Origin: a virus
Reading direction: 5' to 3' (one strand)
IMG/VR virus record: IMGVR_UViG_3300022592_000003
Location: 25,243-89,242 of that record
DNA length: 64,000 nt
In this document: positions 46,979 through 54,901 of the stretch, in pieces
Numbering within the stretch: the first letter of the stretch is position 1
How the letters are laid out: every line of letters begins with the position of its first letter
Position numbers and translations under genes: made by a program
Notes under the pieces: model-generated
Databases searched by the model: none
What the model was told of the DNA's origin: nothing
What the model saw: only the letters and a program-made list of their open reading frames with translations

Positions 46979-47242
46979 ATGACGTTCTTAAAGAAACACC
47001 AACACCGCCAACCTGCTAAGGACGTGGCCACTGTTGGACGTCTTGGCGGAGGATACCCAGTCCCAGCCTCAGATTGGTATCAAGACCTTTATGGTGTAGG
47101 ATTTACCGGTATAGGAAACTACTCCGGTTCAGATATGGACTCAACATCAAGTCAGGGGACAGATAGCGATGACACAGGTAGCGGAGCCGGAGCAACTGGA
47201 GACGCCTCTGGCGGAGCAGCTGCAGGGTCGAATTCAGTGTGA
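46979..47242 (+). CDS. Ser/Gly-rich small protein
   Basis: 87 residues. Basic start (KKHQHRQPAKD), then GGGYPVPASDWYQDLYGVGF and a Ser/Asp/Thr/Gly-rich disordered tail. Overlaps the next gene by 74 bases in another frame. No clear ribosome site. Unknown. Confidence 0.55.
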   Translation: MTFLKKHQHRQPAKDVATVGRLGGGYPVPASDWYQDLYGVGFTGIGNYSGSDMDSTSSQGTDSDDTGSGAGATGDASGGAAAGSNSV

Positions 47243-47384
47243 TTCTTGCTCAGCTAGAGCAATGGTCGTCTGTATCCTGCCTTATGGTGAATTAACCTTC
47301 TGTATGCACCACTATAATCAACATGCCCAAGCACTTACAGACCAGGGCGGAATTGCTAAACTTTTGTCTGTAACTGAGGATTAG
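47169..47384 (+). CDS. small zinc-binding protein (DUF7455-like)
   Basis: 71 residues; GGGGA before ATG. QCDSCSARAMVVCILPYGEL then TFCMHHYNQH follow the C-x2-C ... C-x2-H-H pattern of small actinobacterial zinc proteins. Role unknown. Confidence 0.65.
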   Translation: MTQVAEPEQLETPLAEQLQGRIQCDSCSARAMVVCILPYGELTFCMHHYNQHAQALTDQGGIAKLLSVTED

Positions 47385-47396
47385 ATCGGAAACTAT

Positions 47397-48086
47397 ATGC
47401 TATTTGGCAAAGGCGGACAAAACATTGTCCAAGCAGGAACAGGTAACGGCGGTGCAGTTCAGGCACTTGGCGGAATTGCTAACCAGTTCCTAAGCAACAA
47501 GACACGACATGAGCAACGTAAAGATCTAATTACTCATCAGACCAATGAGAAGATTCGTGGCAACATGATTGAAGCTGCGGCATCACCCCTCATTATGGGT
47601 CACTACTTTGATTACGCAAACCAGACTCATGGCGCAGATCACCCAAATGTTGTCAACGGTCTTATTAACCCAGAGACAAAAAACCCCTACCAAGCATCTG
47701 ACCCTCTTCGTCCAGCATTTGCACACTTTGTAAATAACTTTGGTATTCAAAGCGGTAAGTATGGCATTATGCCAGGCGCACCATCTAAGGGCGCTGAACA
47801 AGAAAAGGCACGTCAAGCACGCCTTGAAAAGTTCCCACAGTCCTCTGTAGGCTCTCGTACAAAGCACATGGCTGAAGGTGCGGGAGAAGGAAGAGACGCA
47901 AACTTTAAGGATACACAAGCTGCTCATAAGGCCGGATATATTACTGCTGAGCAAGCTTCAGATTTAAACCCTAAATTTAAGCAACAATATAGTGACTATA
48001 AGGCAAAGAATCCTGGATACAAGGGTTCTTCAGAAGCAAAGATTAATTCAGTAAATTCTACAGTAAACAGCATGGAGACAAAGTAA
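47397..48086 (+). CDS. hypothetical protein, basic C-terminus
   Basis: 229 residues. Gly-rich start (FGKGGQNIVQAGTGNGGAVQ), a mixed centre (IEAAASPLIMGHYFDYANQT), and a Lys-rich end. Abuts the next gene. Likely virion or assembly related from position; no motif. Confidence 0.68.
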   Translation: MLFGKGGQNIVQAGTGNGGAVQALGGIANQFLSNKTRHEQRKDLITHQTNEKIRGNMIEAAASPLIMGHYFDYANQTHGADHPNVVNGLINPETKNPYQASDPLRPAFAHFVNNFGIQSGKYGIMPGAPSKGAEQEKARQARLEKFPQSSVGSRTKHMAEGAGEGRDANFKDTQAAHKAGYITAEQASDLNPKFKQQYSDYKAKNPGYKGSSEAKINSVNSTVNSMETK

Positions 48087-50036
48087 ATGAGTCGTCAATT
48101 TGCAAAGGTTCTAGGAACAGGTTCAAAGCCAGATGTTTACAAGGGTGCCCCAGGTAATCCTGACATCGTTGTGCACAATGAAGTTGTCCCAAGGGAAAAA
48201 GAAGACCTTACAAATAAGTCTCTTGTTGCTAATGCCCCTAAGCAGGCCGAGTCTGAGCAAGAGCGTAGTGCTGCTCGAGGCGTTCAGTTTAACCGTAGGC
48301 AGTATGGCAAGAACTCACGTAAGCGTGAATTAAAAAATCTTAGTACTACAACTATGCGTCTTAATGAAAAAACTGGCGAAGCTTACGATACTGAAGAGGT
48401 TAAGCCAGCCCCATCCGGACGTGTCATGCCAACCCGTAAGGCAAACCCTAAGTACGTATTAAACCCTGACAATAAAAACAATGCCGAGGCTTTGCGTGCT
48501 AACGAAGATCTTGCAGCCCGCACATCTACGCCTGCAAATACCGATGAAATTTCTGATATGTCAACTGGCGAAGCAGAATTTAATAAAAAGCAAGCAGAGC
48601 TTGACAAGTCTTTGGGAGGAAATAAGGCACGACGTCGTGCAGCAGAACTTGGTTTAGGTGGAAATCTTCGTTCTCTAAACGGAGTTACCTATGACATTAA
48701 CGAAAAAAATGCTGAAGTTTTTAAGCCTACAAAAAACAATAAGTATACTGCTACCGGTACATTTTCTGATTGGAATAGGCGTGAAGAAAACTGGAAAAAT
48801 GATGTAAACGCTGAAAGAAATATCCCTGAGCGTCCAAAGGCTGCAGAAGCTGTAGAGACCTCTAGCGCCCCAGTAAATGTTAAAGATTCAGGGTATCGCC
48901 CAAGCAAGTCTGCTGGAGATATTGCAGCTGAAAAGGCTGATCAAGATCTAGTAACTGCAGGACGTCTTGCAGAAAAGGGAAAGCTAGATAGCGGTTCTCG
49001 AAACAAGAGAACTCCTACCCCTAAGCCACGAACAGGTACTGTAATCCCACAAGTTGCTATTGATACCTTTGGTAGCCAAAAAGTAGATCGTGAGCAAGCA
49101 GAACTAGAAAACAAAAATCTTCGTGAGAACCGTACTGAAGCAACACAGACTACTGTTGTTGACCAAAACAAGACGCCTTCTCGCCCAGCTCGTGGAAAAA
49201 CTCTTGAGCGTCAAGCAGTTCTTGGGGGAATCCGTGAAGAGCGTGCTGCAGATCTTGCTGCTCAAGGAAAGACTATGACAACTGTTGCACCAGAGGTCAT
49301 GGATACCGCAAAGCGTCTTGGTCGCACATCTCACTATAATCTTACTGAAGATTACATGAATAGCACTGGGTTCTTAGCCCATGAAGCTGTTCAGAAGGCC
49401 ACTGTTGCACACGCCCTTGGTGTACATCACCTACTCGGTGTAGAAGGAAAAGATACGCTACATCAGTACCTTGGTGGACGTCCACTTGAAGCTAAATCAC
49501 GTTTAGCTGCAGCATATAAGATCGTAGATCGCAATCGTCGTGGAAATCCTGAAAAGGTCCCAGGAGAGTTTGCACTTCTTCATGGTATGGTACATGCTGG
49601 TTCTGGTCCAACTCAGACTCTTCGTGCTGTTCGTTCAGGTGGAAAGACCGATGTAGTAGTAAACGGTCAAACACCTGTACTTGCAGAAGGTTCTAGCGAG
49701 AATCGCACAGTTACACATGATAAGGCTAGCAAAATTACCGCAGAAGTTACAAAGGCACCTAAGGTGGCTCGTGGATCTGTCGCTGCTAGCCCGGTTGCTC
49801 CTTTGGCAGGAACTAACCGTGTTGCAGTCCGCACCATTGGTCAGAAGCCTGAAGAAGCTGAAGTTCGTGAATTCAGCCCACAAGAGCTTCGTAACAAGGA
49901 AAATGTCCCAACAGTAGATGATTCTAAGTCTAAATTAGGCCCTGTAGAAAAAGAAGTAGAGGGTGAAAGCTCTGATATTGTTGAGCGTCTAAAAAAGGGT
50001 CCTAAGCGCATGGAAGATATTGCGGACGTAAAGTAA
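48087..50036 (+). CDS. large hydrophilic protein of unknown function
   Basis: 649 residues, strongly charged and low in hydrophobics for the first 400 (many N-K-E-R blocks), with a more ordered segment near 410-510 (LTEDYMNSTGFLAHEAVQKA, HHLLGVEGKDTLHQYLGGRP). It may be a disordered internal head or scaffold-like protein; no enzyme motif. Start ATG one base after the previous stop. Confidence 0.7.
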   Translation: MSRQFAKVLGTGSKPDVYKGAPGNPDIVVHNEVVPREKEDLTNKSLVANAPKQAESEQERSAARGVQFNRRQYGKNSRKRELKNLSTTTMRLNEKTGEAYDTEEVKPAPSGRVMPTRKANPKYVLNPDNKNNAEALRANEDLAARTSTPANTDEISDMSTGEAEFNKKQAELDKSLGGNKARRRAAELGLGGNLRSLNGVTYDINEKNAEVFKPTKNNKYTATGTFSDWNRREENWKNDVNAERNIPERPKAAEAVETSSAPVNVKDSGYRPSKSAGDIAAEKADQDLVTAGRLAEKGKLDSGSRNKRTPTPKPRTGTVIPQVAIDTFGSQKVDREQAELENKNLRENRTEATQTTVVDQNKTPSRPARGKTLERQAVLGGIREERAADLAAQGKTMTTVAPEVMDTAKRLGRTSHYNLTEDYMNSTGFLAHEAVQKATVAHALGVHHLLGVEGKDTLHQYLGGRPLEAKSRLAAAYKIVDRNRRGNPEKVPGEFALLHGMVHAGSGPTQTLRAVRSGGKTDVVVNGQTPVLAEGSSENRTVTHDKASKITAEVTKAPKVARGSVAASPVAPLAGTNRVAVRTIGQKPEEAEVREFSPQELRNKENVPTVDDSKSKLGPVEKEVEGESSDIVERLKKGPKRMEDIADVK

Positions 50037-50218
50037 TGTCTCGTTCTGAAGTATTTACCGCTCAGCCTCGTGAAACCAAGATCTTCAAAGATCTTCGACA
50101 CAATGCTCGTGAGGCTGCGGAGTACTTAACCGGTCTTAAGCCTACTCAGGCTGATGACTCACACGTTATTACTCGCCAACGCTACGGACGTGGTGCTAGT
50201 GGGGAGTCAAGCAACTAA
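50036..50218 (+). CDS. 60-residue hypothetical protein
   Basis: Start and stop overlap neighbours by one base. RETKIFKDLRHNAREAAEYL is helical; the tail YGRGASGESSN is flexible. Unknown. Confidence 0.62.
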   Translation: MSRSEVFTAQPRETKIFKDLRHNAREAAEYLTGLKPTQADDSHVITRQRYGRGASGESSN

Positions 50219-50517
50219 TGGCACCTAGAAAATCTACGCCTAGAAAGCCAGCTACCCAGTTACAGAAGCTTGCTTCTGAATCTCCGTTTGTCTGGAACTC
50301 CTACCGTTATGGACATGACTGGGACTGCCCTAAGTGTGGAGAACGTGTTTTCCACTCTAACAACTCTGGTCGTTTAAAGTTGTCTCAGTTTGCGGCACAG
50401 AATAACACTCAAGGCATAAGTAACAAAGCTCAGCTACACTTAGCTCGTGGTTGCCAGACAACCGAAAACAAATTACCACATCGTAAAGACTTGGATGGCC
50501 CAGAAGATGACAACTAA
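50218..50517 (+). CDS. zinc-binding hypothetical protein
   Basis: 99 residues. Basic start, then DWDCPKCGERVFHSNNSGRL and ARGCQTTENK; Cys/His spacing fits a zinc site. Overlaps the HNH gene by 11 bases. Unknown. Confidence 0.63.
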   Translation: MAPRKSTPRKPATQLQKLASESPFVWNSYRYGHDWDCPKCGERVFHSNNSGRLKLSQFAAQNNTQGISNKAQLHLARGCQTTENKLPHRKDLDGPEDDN

Positions 50518-50815
50518 GAAAAAGGTAGTCGCTGGCGGCAAAGAGTACAAAGGCTCAGCTGCTAATGGCGGACGTAAGATTGTTGTAGAGCACTATAAGG
50601 GCAAAGATCCAAAGACTGGCAAGATGGTCTGGAAGACGACGTCTACTAATGCTGCCCGTGCTAAGTATGAGAAGACTCACGGCAAGCTATCTAAGGGTAC
50701 AGACGTGGATCATAAAGACAATAACCACGATAACGACTCTTCAAGCAACCTGCGCCCGCTCTCCCACGGCAAGAATACTGCCAAGGAGAACAAGCACAGG
50801 GCTCGTAAAAAATAA
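50507..50815 (+). CDS. HNH-type protein near terminase
   Basis: 102 residues from ATG at 50507 (an in-frame ATG 12 bases earlier is possible). The core VDHKDNNHDNDSSSNLRPLS followed by GKNTAKENKHRARKK matches the HNH_3 kind: D-H-K-D-N-N ... N-L-R ... N-T-A. In some phages an HNH protein next to terminase aids DNA cutting during packaging. The other HNH genes here look mobile. Confidence 0.65.
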   Translation: MTTKKKVVAGGKEYKGSAANGGRKIVVEHYKGKDPKTGKMVWKTTSTNAARAKYEKTHGKLSKGTDVDHKDNNHDNDSSSNLRPLSHGKNTAKENKHRARKK

Positions 50816-50931
50816 TGGACGAAGACTGCTCACCTAATAAGGTCTGCAGGAACTTGCAGGGCATCACTATCGAAATCTCTGCAAGTTCCTGGAAAGACCT
50901 GTTAAAGCAAGAGGGTAAGTGGCAGGACTAA
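50815..50931 (+). CDS. 38-residue peptide
   Basis: ATG overlaps the previous stop. Two Cys, acidic/basic mix, end KQEGKWQD. The coding sequence holds a 13-bp inverted repeat (50847-50859 with 50879-50891), so this may be a transcript end rather than a gene. It ends convergent to the transglycosylase gene. Confidence 0.4.
   Translation: MDEDCSPNKVCRNLQGITIEISASSWKDLLKQEGKWQD
50847..50891. terminator. inverted repeat between convergent units
   Basis: CAGGAACTTGCAG/CTGCAAGTTCCTG, 13 bp perfect, 19-base loop, no T tract. It lies at the junction of plus and minus transcription. Confidence 0.5.
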
Positions 50932-51443
50932 ACCATCTGAGGGCGTATCTTCAACCATTGCTGAACTAGCTTGTGATCACGCTCACCTGGATCAGCGTGC
51001 CAAGGGGACCAGTTAGTACCCCCAGAACTCATCTTGTAGGCGATCTGAGCGTTTTTTACCGGATTAGTAAGGTCTTGTGCCGACTTGAGTCCAAAGTCCT
51101 TTATACGGGCCTTTAAAGCCCCGTAAAGGTTAATCTGGAAGACCCCATAAGAGTCGTCTTGAGTCCTACGGCTGAAATTGTGTGCGATTGGGTTTCCATG
51201 AGTTTCTTTCATTGCCACAGCCCAAGCTACGTTGAGGGAGTGTCCTTTAAAGCCTACGCCTTGAAGAACTAAGTAAAGCTGTTGTGGGGTCAGCTTCTTT
51301 GCGTTCATATACTCAGCGATAGGGGTAAGGCAACCCTTTACAGGAGCCAAAGCCGCTTTTGCTGAATTTGTTAGAAGGTTACTAAAAATAAGAACCACTA
51401 CTACAAATAGCGTTATATGATTTTTCTTAACATTAAACTTCAC
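50928..51443 (-). CDS. secreted lytic transglycosylase-like protein
   Basis: 171 residues. Residues 1-30 form a signal peptide (ITLFVVVVLIFSNLL then AKA). The rest resembles lysozyme-like transglycosylases: AWAVAMKETHGNPIAHNFSR with Glu80 as likely catalytic acid, DDSYGVFQINLYG, NPVKNAQIAYKM and WSPWH. It would act on peptidoglycan outside the membrane. It is the only minus-strand gene in the late block and has its own promoter. Confidence 0.82.
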   Translation of the reverse strand: MKFNVKKNHITLFVVVVLIFSNLLTNSAKAALAPVKGCLTPIAEYMNAKKLTPQQLYLVLQGVGFKGHSLNVAWAVAMKETHGNPIAHNFSRRTQDDSYGVFQINLYGALKARIKDFGLKSAQDLTNPVKNAQIAYKMSSGGTNWSPWHADPGERDHKLVQQWLKIRPQMV

Positions 51444-51584
51444 ACTATCTCCTAGGCTAGAGAGCCAACCCGAATCTTTTACCTACTGTCACTAGATAAA
51501 AAATAGCCCAGCGTCTGTCTGCCAGGCTAGTTGCAACTCTTTTGTTTCGTTGTTAGTGTTAGGGAGGTTTATTTCCCTATTACT

Positions 51585-51614
51585 ATCCTAGCAGTAAATA
51601 CAGGGTTGGTGCAA
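51585..51614 (-). promoter_or_regulatory. promoter for the transglycosylase gene
   Basis: On the minus strand TTGCAC, 18-base spacer, TAGGAT (51590-51585), then AGTAATAG, the shared pattern. The leader is about 130 bases. Confidence 0.6.
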
Positions 51615-51671
51615 CCGTCAAACCGAAATATGGTGTAAGATATCTCACAAGATACTTAAAAAGGGGCAAAA

Positions 51672-51953
51672 ATGAGAATAGTACAAAGAATTGTTACAAA
51701 ACAAGGCCATCCAGTGCCTAGCAGTTCTCATGCACCTAGAGGACCATTTCCACCAGAATTATTTGTAGATCCAGAAATCATTACGGACTACACACCTTTT
51801 GATGATGAGCATCCTAGAGGTGCAACTGCACAGAACGACTTTAAGTCACCTAAGCTCTTTAGGTGTAAAGACTGTGCTGTGATAGTATTAGAGCATGAAG
51901 TACCAGACCACTGGTGTACGGAGGCGGCAGAAGAAGATGGCGAAGACGCATGA
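51672..51953 (+). CDS. zinc-binding hypothetical protein
   Basis: 93 residues; AAGGGG before ATG. RCKDCAVIVLEHEVPDHWC gives C-x2-C ... H-x2-C; a Pro-rich start. First gene of the packaging operon. Overlaps the next by 17 bases. Unknown. Confidence 0.68.
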   Translation: MRIVQRIVTKQGHPVPSSSHAPRGPFPPELFVDPEIITDYTPFDDEHPRGATAQNDFKSPKLFRCKDCAVIVLEHEVPDHWCTEAAEEDGEDA

Positions 51954-52230
51954 TGTTGGGAAGTTTTACTGGCATTTAATGACATACCCAGTAAAACCTC
52001 CAGTAGTTTTAGAACGAGCAGAGACTCAAGAGATTGACGGCAAATATCGTTTCGGTAAGGGTTGGTGCTTTAGGCTCCCACTTACACGCCGATCTATCGT
52101 CATTGGGAAATGGGTAAAGGCCTACTCTGAGAGTGAAGCGCTTACCGTAGCGATTAACGGTCGTGGCATGAAGCAAACAGAAGTTGATTGGGATCTAATT
52201 AGATTTGGCGGGGAATATGAAGATCTTTAA
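51937..52230 (+). CDS. hypothetical protein
   Basis: 97 residues from ATG at 51937 (GGAGG upstream). Beta-rich (VGKFYWHLMTYPVKPPVVLE, GWCFRLPLTRRSIVIGKWV). Overlaps the next gene. Unknown. Confidence 0.65.
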   Translation: MAKTHDVGKFYWHLMTYPVKPPVVLERAETQEIDGKYRFGKGWCFRLPLTRRSIVIGKWVKAYSESEALTVAINGRGMKQTEVDWDLIRFGGEYEDL

Positions 52231-52456
52231 GCGTAAGAGTAAAACAACAAAAGAGCTTACTAAGATTCAGCGCAGAGTTGGATCACTTCCTACCCAAGAG
52301 TTACTTACCTGGACTGACCAGATTATGTACTCAGTGGGTCGTAACCTTTCTGCTTGGCAGAAGACGCAGTACAAAGATAATTTAGCAGAGGCACGCTTAG
52401 GCGCAGAGTCACTAAGCGCTATCCTAGAAACACTTAGCGAAAGACATGGTCTGTGA
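52217..52456 (+). CDS. hypothetical helical protein next to terminase
   Basis: 79 residues from ATG (GGGGAA upstream). KRKSKTTKELTKIQRRVGSL then helices with DQIMYSVGRNLSAWQ. Coupled by 4 bases to terminase large subunit. Could be a small terminase-associated protein; the size is below that of most small terminase subunits. Confidence 0.6.
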   Translation: MKIFKRKSKTTKELTKIQRRVGSLPTQELLTWTDQIMYSVGRNLSAWQKTQYKDNLAEARLGAESLSAILETLSERHGL

Positions 52457-54030
52457 GCGAAAACGAGTTTGATGAGCTAGAGCCGGAGGATTTTGACGAA
52501 GACGGTAATGTCATCGTTGAAGAGGCAGAAGATGACGGCTTAGACGAGCTTTCTAAAGAGTTTGTTAAAGTATTGGTAAATAAGATCATGGACTTCATGA
52601 AAGTCTTGGTAGGCCACGATCTGCACCCATATCAGACTCCCCTAGCCCGTAGGCTTATTGAGTCAGTGATTATCAATGACGGTGAAGAAATCACCGCACT
52701 TGCTTCTCGTCAGTCAGGTAAGTCAGAAACTATTGCTAACACAGTGGCTACCCTTATGGTTATCCTCCCACGCCTAGCCAAGATGTACCCAGAGCTATTG
52801 GGTAAGTTTGGTGATGGAATTATGGTGGGAATGTTCGCACCGGTCCAGTCACAGGTAGAAACCCTATACGGACGTACAGTATCCCGCCTTACTAGCGAAT
52901 CTGCTATGGAAGTTTTGGGCGACCCTGAAATTGACGATATGGTTGCTAAGACCCCTGGAGTTGTAAGGAACATCAGACTTAAGAACTCAGGCAGTAGCCT
53001 TATGATGATGACAGCTAACCCACGAGCTAAGATTGAATCTAAGTCCTTCCACCTTATCATCATTGATGAGTGTCAAGAAGCGGACGACTTTGTAGTGGCC
53101 AAGTCAATTGCACCGATGGGTGCGTACTATAACGCCACCATGGTTAAGACCGGAACCCCTACCACACACAAGAACAACTTCTACAAGGCTATTCAGTTCA
53201 ACCGTCGTAGGCAGACCGGTAGGAATGCTCGACAGAACCACTACCAGTGGGACTGGAAAGATGTGGCTAAGGTAAACCCTAACTACGAAAAGTTTATTAA
53301 GAAGGAGATGCTTCGCATTGGTGAAGACTCCGATGAGTTCCAGCTCTCCTACAACTGTAAGTGGTTGCTAGAGCGAGGTATGTTCGTAACCTCTAGCATC
53401 ATGGAAGATCTCGGGGATACCTCTCAGGAGCTAGTAAAGTCTTGGCACCGTTCACCAGTCGTAGTTGGTATTGACCCAGCACGTAAGATGGACTCAACTG
53501 TTGTGACAGTAGTCTGGGTTGACTGGGATCGCCCCGATGAATACGGCTACTATGATCATAGAGTGTTAAACTGGCTTGAGCTTCAGGGTGATGACTGGGA
53601 AGAGCAGTACTTCCAGATCCAGCAGTTCCTATCAGCTTACGATGTGCTTGCTATCGGAATTGACGCCAACGGTGTTGGTGATGCAGTGGCCGGACGTTTA
53701 AAGGTCTTGATGCCTCGTGCAGAGGTAATTCCGGTAACTTCTAGCCCAACTGAGCAGTCTAAGCGTTGGAAGCACCTACAGGCCCTAATCCAGCGTCAGA
53801 TGGTCTCATGGCCAGCTCATGCTAAGACTCGTCGCCTTCGTATCTGGAAGAAGTTCTACCAGCAGATGACAGATGCTGAAGTTCAGTACAAGGGCCCAAA
53901 CTTTATGGTTGCAGCCCCAGACGAGGCCCACGCCCACGACGACTTCGTGGATTCACTAGCTTTGGCATGTTCCCTCACACAAGAACTTGTAATGCCAACA
54001 ATTGAGGTATCGGCAAGTCCTTTCTTTTAA
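52453..54030 (+). CDS. terL: terminase large subunit
   Basis: 525 residues from GTG. ATPase: SRQSGKSET (Walker A-like, ~90), LIIIDECQE (Walker B, ~200), GTPTTHKNN (coupling). Nuclease: GIDPARKMDS (~345), GIDANGVGD (~400), HDDFVDSLALA (~498). Acidic N-terminus. It cuts and pumps DNA into the head through the portal at 54902. Confidence 0.95.
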   Translation: MSENEFDELEPEDFDEDGNVIVEEAEDDGLDELSKEFVKVLVNKIMDFMKVLVGHDLHPYQTPLARRLIESVIINDGEEITALASRQSGKSETIANTVATLMVILPRLAKMYPELLGKFGDGIMVGMFAPVQSQVETLYGRTVSRLTSESAMEVLGDPEIDDMVAKTPGVVRNIRLKNSGSSLMMMTANPRAKIESKSFHLIIIDECQEADDFVVAKSIAPMGAYYNATMVKTGTPTTHKNNFYKAIQFNRRRQTGRNARQNHYQWDWKDVAKVNPNYEKFIKKEMLRIGEDSDEFQLSYNCKWLLERGMFVTSSIMEDLGDTSQELVKSWHRSPVVVGIDPARKMDSTVVTVVWVDWDRPDEYGYYDHRVLNWLELQGDDWEEQYFQIQQFLSAYDVLAIGIDANGVGDAVAGRLKVLMPRAEVIPVTSSPTEQSKRWKHLQALIQRQMVSWPAHAKTRRLRIWKKFYQQMTDAEVQYKGPNFMVAAPDEAHAHDDFVDSLALACSLTQELVMPTIEVSASPFF

Positions 54031-54117
54031 AAGATACACCTTTAGGCTGACTAATGGTTAAATAAAAGCGAGAATTATGCCCGAGGACCTCAATCCCAAT
54101 CCTATAGGAGAATAAAA

Positions 54118-54525
54118 ATGGCAGTAGAAAACATCGCCCCAACGCCTCAGTTCCCTGAGCGCCCAGGCAACTCTTACGAGCGTAAGATGTCTCCTGCAAC
54201 ACCTGGCCTCCGTGGCCCACTTCGTTTTGAAGAAGGTATTGCAACAGACACAGACGTTCCAAATGACTTCCAACTTGGTTTGGATCAAGGTTATGACACC
54301 CCAGAAGGTCGTCCTAACCACAATGTGAACGTATTTGAAAAGTATGCAGAAGAGACAATGCGTGAGCGTGCTCACGTCGGTTCAGCTGCATGGGTAGAAG
54401 CACCAACATACCTTGGCGAGTTCGCACAGGGTAACTTCGGAGATCACTCAACAGTGGTTATCGAAGAAGTCATTCGCAACGGCTCACGCCAGGAGCGCAT
54501 GAACCCAGCTTCAGTCCTAGACTAA
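54118..54525 (+). CDS. hypothetical protein between terminase and portal
   Basis: 135 residues; AGGAGAA before ATG. Pro/Arg/Asp-rich, mostly unstructured, with HSTVVIEEVIRNGSRQERMN at the end. Located where head accessory genes are usual; followed by a terminator. Confidence 0.68.
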   Translation: MAVENIAPTPQFPERPGNSYERKMSPATPGLRGPLRFEEGIATDTDVPNDFQLGLDQGYDTPEGRPNHNVNVFEKYAEETMRERAHVGSAAWVEAPTYLGEFAQGNFGDHSTVVIEEVIRNGSRQERMNPASVLD

Positions 54526-54545
54526 AAAATACGATAGACTATACC

Positions 54546-54588
54546 GGTCTCCAGCTCTGTACCCCTTTCTCCGGAGCTGGAGGCCTTT
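54546..54588 (+). terminator. terminator
   Basis: GGTCTCCAGCTC/GAGCTGGAGGCC (54546-54557 with 54574-54585; one wobble), 16-base loop, then TTT. Confidence 0.8.
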
Positions 54589-54601
54589 ATAGGAGGAGAC
54601 C

Positions 54602-54868
54602 ATGGCACAACCTAATAACCCAAAGCTGTATAATATGTTATTAGCGCAAGCTAAGGCAAAGTTTCCTTCGCACAAACCAAATGGTTTAAGTTTTCCAGCA
54701 GCTAAATGGTTTGGACAAGAATATGCAAGAGAAGGCGGTGGATTCGTAGATTCCATTAAGCAAGTAGATCCAAATCTACGTGACTTTAAGCAAGAAGAGA
54801 TTGACAAAGAAAAGCGTAAAGAAGCAGCAGATAAAAAGAAAGCAAAACAATCAGGTTTTGTGGTTTAA
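54602..54868 (+). CDS. hypothetical protein
   Basis: 88 residues; AGGAGG before ATG. KLYNMLLAQAKAKFPSHKPN, AAKWFGQEYAREGGGFVDSI then a Lys/Glu-rich helix. Resembles small basic head proteins upstream of portal. Unknown. Confidence 0.68.
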   Translation: MAQPNNPKLYNMLLAQAKAKFPSHKPNGLSFPAAKWFGQEYAREGGGFVDSIKQVDPNLRDFKQEEIDKEKRKEAADKKKAKQSGFVV

Positions 54869-54901
54869 GTTGGGGGCAACTATGAAGTCAGGATGTAATC
54901 A

